Assembly (NCBI RefSeq): GCF_000190755.2
Contig: NZ_JH109154.1
Location: 186,001-250,000 of the forward strand
Length of the DNA: 64,000 nt
Direction: 5' to 3'
Source: Methylobacter tundripaludum SV96
Lineage (GTDB): Bacteria > Pseudomonadota > Gammaproteobacteria > Methylococcales > Methylomonadaceae
Shown here: positions 9,595 through 17,035 of the stretch, one piece after another
Numbering within the stretch: position 1 is the first letter of the stretch
Layout: each line of letters begins with the position of its first letter
Program-made: the position numbers and the translations under genes
The notes under the pieces: generated by a model
The model's database searches: none
What the model saw: only the letters and a program-made list of their open reading frames with translations
What the model was told of the DNA's origin: nothing

Positions 9595-10014
9595 TTGCCC
9601 AAAAAACACGAACCCTCGTTGTCGGTGGAGCTTAAACCATCCAAACGATTAAAGCAGTTGCTGGTTATTATGCATGTGCTGGCATTGGCGGCAAGCATCG
9701 CCAATGCGTTACCGATTGCCATTAAATTAGCATTGTTGACCGGGATTTTCATACATCTTCTGTTTATGATTAAGCGCTTAAAAAGCGAACGACATGAAAT
9801 CAAACAGTCCGAAGCATTAGGCTGGGAAATATCCAGCGGCAATGACTTTAAATCGGTGCAAATCCTGAATTCAACGGTCATCACTATATTCGCGATATTT
9901 CTGCATTTTACCGACAATGCACGTAAGCAATCCGTGCTTATAGTAAACGATGCCTTAAGTGAGGACGATTATCGGCGTCTTATCGTTAGACTGAAAACGA
10001 CTAATAAAAAATAA
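9595..10014 (+). CDS. ygfX: YgfX (CptA) family membrane protein, TTG start
   Basis: The 139-residue protein has two adjacent hydrophobic helices near residues 24-60 and a C-terminal soluble part, which matches the YgfX/CptA family. In E. coli CptA was described as a membrane toxin affecting FtsZ and MreB, and YgfX is also linked to SdhE-dependent flavinylation. The start is TTG at 9595, chosen because a good ribosome-binding site (AAGGAG at 9581-9586) sits 8 bp upstream and no in-frame ATG is available. The usual partner sdhE (cptB) is not next to it. Confidence 0.8.
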   Translation: MPKKHEPSLSVELKPSKRLKQLLVIMHVLALAASIANALPIAIKLALLTGIFIHLLFMIKRLKSERHEIKQSEALGWEISSGNDFKSVQILNSTVITIFAIFLHFTDNARKQSVLIVNDALSEDDYRRLIVRLKTTNKK

Positions 10015-10026
10015 GCGCAAACCCTG

Positions 10027-10521
10027 CTAAATTTTTCGGAAGATTGGAATTGATTTTTCAGAAGAACGCCGCGTCCTAAGCCCCCAAGCCAAGAGATATT
10101 CAATCCTGCGATTTCCATTACTCAACCGTTTAAAAAGTATTTCAAATAACTTTTTGTAAAACGAATAGCCTTTATTGGGATGGGCGTCCAGATACTCGCC
10201 AAGTCTTTCCCCATTGATTTCCAGTAAACAGCCATCGGTAACGGCTATAACGGAAGCGGTTCGTACCGACGACTCATGCAGACAAGTATCGCCAAAAAGG
10301 TCTCCCTTTCCCAAGTCGCCGACACCCGTTTTTATGTTTCGGCGTTCTTCCAGCTCCACATGCACAGATACCCGTAATTGACCGTTTTCAATGAAGAACA
10401 GCGACTTGGCCACATCGCCTTCCTTAACGATGGTTTCATCAGCATGAAAATGCCAACGTTTCCAAGCGACCCCTTGAATAAACTTTGGATCATTGACTAT
10501 TTCTTTAATTAAATTTTCCAA
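10027..10521 (-). CDS. Cyclic nucleotide-binding domain protein without DNA-binding domain
   Basis: The 164-residue protein carries one cNMP-binding beta-barrel (about residues 20-140), with FIENGQLRVSV, GDLFGDTCLHES and a following helix. There is no helix-turn-helix after the barrel, so it is not a CRP-type transcription factor. It may act by protein contacts in response to a cyclic nucleotide. It ends 12 bp from the convergent ygfX gene and lies 56 bp downstream of the parC start-to-stop unit on the opposite side. Confidence 0.82.
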   Translation of the reverse strand: MENLIKEIVNDPKFIQGVAWKRWHFHADETIVKEGDVAKSLFFIENGQLRVSVHVELEERRNIKTGVGDLGKGDLFGDTCLHESSVRTASVIAVTDGCLLEINGERLGEYLDAHPNKGYSFYKKLFEILFKRLSNGNRRIEYLLAWGLRTRRSSEKSIPIFRKI

Positions 10522-10577
10522 GGTCGTATGTCTCTACTACAAGCAATTATTTAACAAACCGGTCAATTTCGCATCCA

Positions 10578-12809
10578 TCACTCACACTCCAAACCATCAA
10601 CCCGCTGAAAGCCTCTGGGCAATGCCAAGCCTCGTTTGGCGCGACCGGCGGAATAATGTTCAACATCCGCGCCTTTCAGTGTCAACTGCCGTTTACCGGC
10701 AATGATTTTCAACTGGCCGTTTTCAGGCAGCGCCACCGCCGCAATCACATAATCTTTTCCAGCGGTCAGATCGGCGGTCGGGATTTGAATCAGCTTGTTG
10801 CCTTTGCCTTTCGCCAAAGCGGGCAGCTCCGCTACAGGAAAAATCAGCAAGCGGCCTTGCAAAGTCACCACCGCAAGCGAATCAGCTTCACTACGTATCG
10901 GCGTGGGCTTTAATACTTTGGCGCCATCCGGCAGTGTGATCAGCAGCTTACCGGCCTTGTTTTTACTCAATAATTCTTTAAGCTGAACCCGGAATCCATA
11001 ACCGAAATGGCTGGCAAGCACATACCAGTCGTCCGGTTGCCCCGCCAGAAGATGCAAGAACAACGAACCCGGCGGCGGATTAAGTCGCCCGGTCAACGGC
11101 TCTCCCTGAGTCCTGGCCGACGGCAGATCGTGTGTAGCGGTGCTGTAAGCGCGGCCGGTGGAATCGAGGATATAAACCGGCTGCGTGGTCCGGCATTTGA
11201 CCGCATCCAGGAAGCCGTCGCCGGAACGATAATTTAGACTGGCAACATCAATATCATGGCCCTTTGCCGCCCTGATCCAGCCTTTTTCCGACAAAATAAC
11301 GGTTAATGGTTCGTTGGTTATTAACGCCGTTGTTTCCAGCGCCTGCGCCGCATCCCTGGCAACAATCGGCGAGCGGCGGTCATCGCCGTATTTCTCCGCA
11401 TCGCGTTCGAGCTCTTTTCGGATCAAGCGGTTTAGCAAGCGCGGCGAACCCAGCGTTTTTTCCAGCGCGGCGCGTTCCAGTTCCAATTCGTCCTGCTCGC
11501 CGCGAATCTTCATCTCTTCGAGCTTGGCCAGATGCCGTAACTTTAATTCCAGTATCGCTTCGGTCTGAATATCGGTGATACCGAAACGCTCCATCAGCAC
11601 CGGTTTGGGATGGTCTTCACTGCGAATAATCGCGATGACTTCATCGATATTCAGATAAGCAATCAGCAAGCCATCCAAAATATGCAAACGCGCCAACACT
11701 TTGTCCAGCCGGTATTGCAAACGTTTTCGCACGGTTTCGGTACGAAACGCCAGCCATTCGACCAGGATGTCTCTCAGCCCTTTAACCTTGGGCCTTCCGT
11801 CCAAGCCGATCATATTCATGTTGACGCGATAGCTTTTTTCCAGATCGGTCGTCGCAAACAGATGCGACATCACCTCATCCGCATCGATCCGTTTTGAGCG
11901 TGGAATCACCAGCAAACGGGTCGGATTTTCATGATCCGATTCATCGCGCAAGTCTTCAATCATCGGCAGCTTTTTCGCCAGCATTTGCGCGGCTATCTGC
12001 TCCAGCAATTTAGCGCCGGAAACCTGATGCGGCAGCGCGGTGATGACGATATTGCCGTCTTCCTGCTCGTATTTGGCGCGCATTTTTATCGAGCCGCCGC
12101 CGCTGACATACATTTTTTGTATATCCTCAGCCGAGGTGATGATTTCCGCATCGGTCGGGTAATCGGGTCCCTTGATATGGGTAAACAGCATGTCCAGCGT
12201 ACTGTTCGGATCATCCAATAGCTGGATGCAGGCATTGGCGACTTCCCGCAGATTATGCGGCGGTATATCGGTCGCCATGCCGACCGCAATGCCCATGGTG
12301 CCGTTCAGCAAGATATTCGGCAGTCGCGCAGGCAGTAACACCGGCTCTTTCAGCGTCGCGTCGAAATTATCCGCCCAGTCGACCGTACCCTGCCCCAACT
12401 CGCTTAACAAGGTTTGCGCATAAGCGGTCAGGCGCGATTCGGTGTAACGCATTGCGGCAAAGGATTTGGGATCGTCCGGCGACCCCCAGTTGCCCTGCCC
12501 GTCAACCAACGGATAGCGGTAGGAAAAATCCTGCGCCATCAACACCATCGCTTCATAGCAGGCGGAATCGCCGTGCGGATGATATTTACCCAACACGTCG
12601 CCGACGGTTCTGGCCGATTTTTTAAACTTGGCCGTCGCCGTCAAACCCAGCTCGGACATCGCGTAAACAATACGCCGTTGCACCGGTTTTAAGCCATCGG
12701 CGATATTCGGCAAAGCCCGGTCCAAAATCACATACATGGAATAATCCAAATAGGCTTTTTCGGCAAAATCCTTTAACGGCAGTTGTTCAAAATTTCCCTG
12801 CATAATCAT
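10578..12809 (-). CDS. parC: DNA topoisomerase IV subunit A
   Basis: The 743-residue protein is collinear with E. coli ParC. It opens with [18 protein letters not shown] and carries the catalytic tyrosine Y122 in RYTESR. The quinolone-determining positions keep the sensitive-type residues ([12 protein letters not shown], Ser82 and Glu86). The C-terminal third forms the DNA-wrapping blades. With ParE it decatenates daughter chromosomes. A second in-frame ATG lies at 12803. It starts 3 bp after the thioesterase stop codon, so the two are translationally close. parE is not in the window. Confidence 0.96.
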   Translation of the reverse strand: MIMQGNFEQLPLKDFAEKAYLDYSMYVILDRALPNIADGLKPVQRRIVYAMSELGLTATAKFKKSARTVGDVLGKYHPHGDSACYEAMVLMAQDFSYRYPLVDGQGNWGSPDDPKSFAAMRYTESRLTAYAQTLLSELGQGTVDWADNFDATLKEPVLLPARLPNILLNGTMGIAVGMATDIPPHNLREVANACIQLLDDPNSTLDMLFTHIKGPDYPTDAEIITSAEDIQKMYVSGGGSIKMRAKYEQEDGNIVITALPHQVSGAKLLEQIAAQMLAKKLPMIEDLRDESDHENPTRLLVIPRSKRIDADEVMSHLFATTDLEKSYRVNMNMIGLDGRPKVKGLRDILVEWLAFRTETVRKRLQYRLDKVLARLHILDGLLIAYLNIDEVIAIIRSEDHPKPVLMERFGITDIQTEAILELKLRHLAKLEEMKIRGEQDELELERAALEKTLGSPRLLNRLIRKELERDAEKYGDDRRSPIVARDAAQALETTALITNEPLTVILSEKGWIRAAKGHDIDVASLNYRSGDGFLDAVKCRTTQPVYILDSTGRAYSTATHDLPSARTQGEPLTGRLNPPPGSLFLHLLAGQPDDWYVLASHFGYGFRVQLKELLSKNKAGKLLITLPDGAKVLKPTPIRSEADSLAVVTLQGRLLIFPVAELPALAKGKGNKLIQIPTADLTAGKDYVIAAVALPENGQLKIIAGKRQLTLKGADVEHYSAGRAKRGLALPRGFQRVDGLECE

Positions 12810-12812
12810 AAA

Positions 12813-13310
12813 TTACAGCTCATCCTTTAATAACTCCACATGCATGGCACGATTTTTCTCCAGGCTTTCCTGGCGTATTTTTTTGCGCATTTCTGCCGCT
12901 TGGTAAAGTCTTATTTCCACATCGTTATCCAGTTGTAATCTCGGTACTTCCACAGTTTGTCCGTGTTCATCCATCGCCACCATCGTAAAATAGCAGGACG
13001 TCGTATGCCTTTTTTGGTCGGTTCTTAAATCCTCGGCAAAAACCTTGACCCCGATTTCCATCGATGAATGGCCGACATAATTGACATGCGCATAAAAGGT
13101 AACCAGCTCGCCGACGTTGACCTGTTGCTTAAAGAACACCTGATCGAGCGCCGCTGTCACCACGTATTTTTTACAATATTTTGCCGCGCAGGCATAAGCC
13201 ACCTGATCCAGCAATTTCAATAAAGAACCGCCGTGAACGTTGCCGGAAAAATTGGCCATATCCGGCGTCATCAATACCGTCATCGTTAGCGATTTTTCTT
13301 GTTTGGTCAT
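12813..13310 (-). CDS. Acyl-CoA thioesterase, YciA/hotdog family
   Basis: This single hotdog domain of about 165 residues has the family signature NFSGNVHGGSLLKLLDQVAY, with the catalytic Asp in the helix, and DQVFFKQQVNVGE. It hydrolyses acyl-CoA thioesters. The ATG at 13308-13310 (MTKQEKSL) fits the family N-terminus; the frame is open 20 codons upstream, but that sequence does not resemble the family. The Lys/Arg-rich C-terminal helix is typical. It is immediately upstream of parC. Confidence 0.88.
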   Translation of the reverse strand: MTKQEKSLTMTVLMTPDMANFSGNVHGGSLLKLLDQVAYACAAKYCKKYVVTAALDQVFFKQQVNVGELVTFYAHVNYVGHSSMEIGVKVFAEDLRTDQKRHTTSCYFTMVAMDEHGQTVEVPRLQLDNDVEIRLYQAAEMRKKIRQESLEKNRAMHVELLKDEL

Positions 13311-13392
13311 TAAACTCTCAGTTCGTAGGATGGGTACGGCTACAAGGATGCAGGAGGTAGCGCAACGCATACAGTCGTACCCATTCGCTTAC

Positions 13393-14589
13393 TCATTTTT
13401 CAATTATTTCCTGATTATTATTGTCATAACGATAATTAATAATTTCTCCATTAATTAAAAGCTTAACGGCTGTTTCAATGGCATGCAATGGCGCTATAAA
13501 CCATTCTCGCGGGGTATGTCGCTTGCTTTCACTATCAAAAACATCAATATTTAAACAAGACTCAGCAAAGAATGTATGCAGCAGTAATTCCAGTTTTTGC
13601 GGGTTTAGGTTATACGTCTGAAATTCACTGAGCAATTTCACATCCGCCATCAAATAGGTAGGTTCTTGCGCCGCATTCTTGATTCGCTGTTTAACAGGTT
13701 GGCTTGAAAAGCCAACCTTATATAGACTTTCAATCTCTTTGATTTTAGTATCTTCACTTAAAGATCGTAATATATAAATGCATCCTGTTGCCTTGTCTTC
13801 AGCTGTAACCTGTTCGGATTCAGAAAAAAAATCTTCACAAGCTTTAATAACACGGCGACCATTTTCATCTTTATAAAGCTCTGTTGCCAATGAACGAAGC
13901 AGCATATTAGATTCCGTTCCATTCTCAAAAATGCACCGTAGCCTAGCGTTTACTTTTCCTCGCTTCTTTTCCCTATCACCGACCTCAGCGACATAAACCA
14001 TAACGCCATTCAAAATAAAGAAATGACCAACAGCTATTTGTTGCTCTCCTGTGAACGGCCTGAGTTTATTCTCCCCTGAGACTAAATCAATATGACATTG
14101 CTTAAAAAGATGTTCATAAGCATCAAAATCTTTACAAGGTTCTCTGCGGGCAATCTGCTCCGGCATATCTAATTTTTTAGGTACATTCCTAAGCTTAAAA
14201 ATATCATTGGGATCAGATTCATCCAATATACTATCACCCAGCAGCCCAAGCACATCATCTAGCAGTACATCATCAATCGTATTGATTTCCTTCGCTACCG
14301 GCATTTTCACGCCAGCAAATAAATTAAACGTATCAAATTCCATTAATGCCGCCGCTTTTACTGTGTCTTCCCGCAAACCTTTTAATCGGCTATACAGTTT
14401 TCGTTCATTCATATCCCGGCTTGCTTCCGGCTCCTTCCCATGCTCTTTTACAAAAACATTAATTTCCTCGAATGACGCAAGTAATCGATCATCAGCACTC
14501 ATGACCGACGATACTTTAGGTTTTGAATCTAATAAGCCTAATGGATCACTCGCTAAAATAGACTCTAATTCATTAACAAAATCAATCAC
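13393..14589 (-). CDS. T5orf172/GIY-YIG-type nuclease-domain protein (last gene of R-M-like operon)
   Basis: The 398-residue protein ends in a GIY-YIG-like module of the T5orf172/MUG113 type (about residues 268-375): GCIYILRSLSED, then LYKVGFSS, a helix with Arg, and later LELLLHTFFAE and PREWFIAPL. This fold is found in DNA-cleaving and DNA-associated proteins. The N-terminal third carries the segment VFVKEHGKEP, which resembles VKTHGREP at the end of the neighbouring helicase. The start overlaps the helicase stop by 4 bp (ATGA). It is probably the nuclease or specificity partner of the helicase; activity is inferred. Confidence 0.75.
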   Translation of the reverse strand: MIDFVNELESILASDPLGLLDSKPKVSSVMSADDRLLASFEEINVFVKEHGKEPEASRDMNERKLYSRLKGLREDTVKAAALMEFDTFNLFAGVKMPVAKEINTIDDVLLDDVLGLLGDSILDESDPNDIFKLRNVPKKLDMPEQIARREPCKDFDAYEHLFKQCHIDLVSGENKLRPFTGEQQIAVGHFFILNGVMVYVAEVGDREKKRGKVNARLRCIFENGTESNMLLRSLATELYKDENGRRVIKACEDFFSESEQVTAEDKATGCIYILRSLSEDTKIKEIESLYKVGFSSQPVKQRIKNAAQEPTYLMADVKLLSEFQTYNLNPQKLELLLHTFFAESCLNIDVFDSESKRHTPREWFIAPLHAIETAVKLLINGEIINYRYDNNNQEIIEK

Positions 14590-16526
14590 TCAGGACTTTC
14601 ACTTGCTTGCTGCCGTTTTTTATTTCTGAGATAGATCAAAGCCTCCGCCATTCTTCTTTCTAATGGGTCTGCTGCGTTAATATTTGGCTCTCTACCGTGG
14701 GTTTTAACAAAACCGCCAATCTTATCCCGATAAAGAATAACCGCTTCTTCATCGGTCATTTTGATGCGCCCGGCATCGATTGTCTCTTGGATTACTTTTA
14801 ATAATTTTGCGGTAACTGATTTGGACAATACTTCAAAGGCTTTTTGAAATGGATTAACTTTATCGATCAAATCAATATGCAAGTCCTCTATATTGACAAA
14901 TTTCCCTGCCATCCTCACAAAGCGTTGATTACCGACTTCCTTAATCTCGCCATTTTTAATAACCGAATCAACCACCACATGCTGACGGATTTCTTCTATC
15001 TCATCAGCACTCAAATCAGGGTACTTGGTTTGGATGATTTTGGGGATCATTACTTTGTTAATTACCTCAGGATCAATAAATTCACCCGGTAATGCTTGAA
15101 GAATCTTAGGGTCTTGCAAGATAGCGGCTTTTAAGTCATTCAGGTCAGACTCAACAATATCCTTTACCCGTTTTGAACTGGGTTCTTTAAAGCCACGAAT
15201 TTTGATAGTGCCTATTTCATCCTCTTCATCATCAAATCGCTTGGTTTTAAATTTGAAATTGGGTGCCAACACCTGTTCCATAAGCAATGAAACAGTGATT
15301 GCCTTGAGCATGTTATTAACCGATAGCTTTACTTGATCGTCCGCTGCATCAGGCTGTGCGATTAGATTAGTAAATTGTGCATGTGTTTTATTGTTGCTGT
15401 CACGCGTTGCACGTCCAATAATCTGAATAATCTCAGTGAGGGAACCTCGATAGCCGACAGTGAGGGCATGTTCGCAAAAAGGCCAATCAAAGCCCTCCTT
15501 TGCCATACCCAAGGCAATGATTAAATCCATACCATCGACATCGTTCATTTGGCGCAAATAGGCAACAATCTTATCCCTATCTTTTGGGTTATCGTTTACC
15601 AAATCAGCAATTTTAATGATTCTTCCATCATCATGACGTTTTACAAAAATAACGCCTGAATCCGGGTCTTGATGCGTTACAGTGCCAATACCGTCAAGAA
15701 TAGTATCAACTTCATTATGTTTATCTTTGGTCGATTCCCCTGCATTGACATTAGGGATATGCAGAATGGTTTTCTTATCCGTATCAAGCACCTCCTTAAT
15801 GGCACTCAAATATCGACCTTGATAAAAGTGATAACCAATCCCCAGTGTTTTTAAATGCGTATAACCATTGAGCTGCTGATAATAGTTATAGGTGACCTTG
15901 GTAAATCTCGCCTCATCTTCAGGTAATAGCACCGGGATGCTATCGCCACGAAAATAAGAACCCGTCATAGCAATAATATGTGCGGTGGTATTATTGATGA
16001 TAGACCGCAGCACTTCACCCAAGCGATTATCAACATCAGCCGAGACATGATGAAACTCATCTATTGCTAACAGCGTGTTATTAAATACCGATTCATCAAC
16101 TGCATCGAACGCAAAACGTAATGTTGCGTGGGTACAGATTAAAATGGTCTCATTATCGTCATTGAGGAAATTTTTAAACGCACCCACCTTGCTGGTCTCG
16201 CCGCCAGGAGTGCAAAGATTATAATCAGTATTGAAATCCCAATCGGCAAAAAATCCGTAATCAGTCAGGTTAGTACAATCAAAAGACGCGCCAATGGATC
16301 GTTCTGGAACAGCAACAATGACTTTTTTCAAACCTTGATTAAACAGTTTATCTAAACCCAGAAACATCAAGGCACGAGACTTTCCCGAAGCAGGCGGCGC
16401 TTTTAGCAATAGATATTGCGCATTCCGTTCAGCATAAGCGCAAGCTTGCATTTCGCGCATCCCCATATTATTGGTAGATGTGCTTTCACCTGTTTGCGCA
16501 TAGGTAACATCGACAAGATTGGGCAT
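14586..16526 (-). CDS. Superfamily 2 DEAD/DEAH-type helicase of R-M-like operon
   Basis: The 646-residue protein shows helicase motifs in order: Walker A APPASGKSR near residue 43, DEFHH near 154, TGS near 190, and the C-terminal core with QIIGRATR. It resembles the translocase subunits of restriction systems rather than RNA helicases. The C-terminal ~50 residues contain GGFVKTHGREP followed by ERRMAEALIYLR, a segment related to the N-terminal part of the next protein. It begins 6 bp after the brnA stop and overlaps the GIY-YIG gene by 4 bp, so it is translationally coupled in the same operon. Confidence 0.85.
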   Translation of the reverse strand: MPNLVDVTYAQTGESTSTNNMGMREMQACAYAERNAQYLLLKAPPASGKSRALMFLGLDKLFNQGLKKVIVAVPERSIGASFDCTNLTDYGFFADWDFNTDYNLCTPGGETSKVGAFKNFLNDDNETILICTHATLRFAFDAVDESVFNNTLLAIDEFHHVSADVDNRLGEVLRSIINNTTAHIIAMTGSYFRGDSIPVLLPEDEARFTKVTYNYYQQLNGYTHLKTLGIGYHFYQGRYLSAIKEVLDTDKKTILHIPNVNAGESTKDKHNEVDTILDGIGTVTHQDPDSGVIFVKRHDDGRIIKIADLVNDNPKDRDKIVAYLRQMNDVDGMDLIIALGMAKEGFDWPFCEHALTVGYRGSLTEIIQIIGRATRDSNNKTHAQFTNLIAQPDAADDQVKLSVNNMLKAITVSLLMEQVLAPNFKFKTKRFDDEEDEIGTIKIRGFKEPSSKRVKDIVESDLNDLKAAILQDPKILQALPGEFIDPEVINKVMIPKIIQTKYPDLSADEIEEIRQHVVVDSVIKNGEIKEVGNQRFVRMAGKFVNIEDLHIDLIDKVNPFQKAFEVLSKSVTAKLLKVIQETIDAGRIKMTDEEAVILYRDKIGGFVKTHGREPNINAADPLERRMAEALIYLRNKKRQQASESPE

Positions 16527-16532
16527 TAAAGT

Positions 16533-16742
16533 TTATCCTTTGCCGGTGACTTCTTGTATTAGCGATATATCCTTACGCAATAATTCATTAATTAAAGATT
16601 GCATATTAACGCCTTTCATTTTTGCCTTCTCGGCAAACCAGCTTTCAACATCTTGATCTAAATAAACCGGGATATTTAATTGCGTGTCAGGGCGATAAAA
16701 ACGCCCGCGTTCGGCATTGGAAAAATCATATTCGTCTTTCAT
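16533..16742 (-). CDS. brnA: BrnA-type antitoxin
   Basis: The 69-residue protein has the BrnA pattern of a short N-terminal toxin-binding segment and a C-terminal ribbon-helix-helix-like part (IPVYLDQDVESWFAEKAKMK, then INELLR). BrnA neutralises BrnT and represses the brnTA promoter. The start overlaps the brnT stop by 4 bp. It is embedded between the methyltransferase and helicase genes, with 6 bp to the helicase start. Confidence 0.85.
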   Translation of the reverse strand: MKDEYDFSNAERGRFYRPDTQLNIPVYLDQDVESWFAEKAKMKGVNMQSLINELLRKDISLIQEVTGKG

Positions 16743-17032
16743 AATGAACCCTCATAGTGTTTTTGTTCATGTCGTGTCGCAGGTCTTGCAGAAATAATGC
16801 GTATGGTGACTTGGTCTTGGTGATAAGTCATAAAAGTATGCACCACTAAACGTAATTGCTGTGCTTGGGTATTTCCCAAAGTAATCCATCGTTCTTCCAA
16901 TTCACTATGTTCATCCGGCATAGATAATTGTAAAGGATCAAGAAATATTTCAGCCGCTTCCTCAAAACTGACGCCATGCTTTTGTAAATTGGTTTTAGCT
17001 TTAACCGGATCCCATTCAAAATGATACTGCAT
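16739..17032 (-). CDS. brnT: BrnT family ribonuclease toxin
   Basis: The 97-residue protein starts with FEWDPVKAKTNLQKHGVSFE, the BrnT family signature, and ends with IRIISARPATRHEQKHYE, where the conserved Arg/Ser-Ala-Arg catalytic patch lies. BrnT is an RNase that halts growth when free of BrnA. It begins 3 bp after the methyltransferase stop, so it has no space for a promoter of its own next to it. This places a toxin-antitoxin pair inside a restriction-modification-like operon. Confidence 0.88.
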   Translation of the reverse strand: MQYHFEWDPVKAKTNLQKHGVSFEEAAEIFLDPLQLSMPDEHSELEERWITLGNTQAQQLRLVVHTFMTYHQDQVTIRIISARPATRHEQKHYEGSL

Positions 17033-17035
17033 GGC

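Noticed and set aside
9450-9917. 155-codon reverse frame across the ygfZ-ygfX gap
   Set aside because: It overlaps ygfX and the ygfZ start; ygfX has a good ribosome-binding site and family match, this frame has neither.
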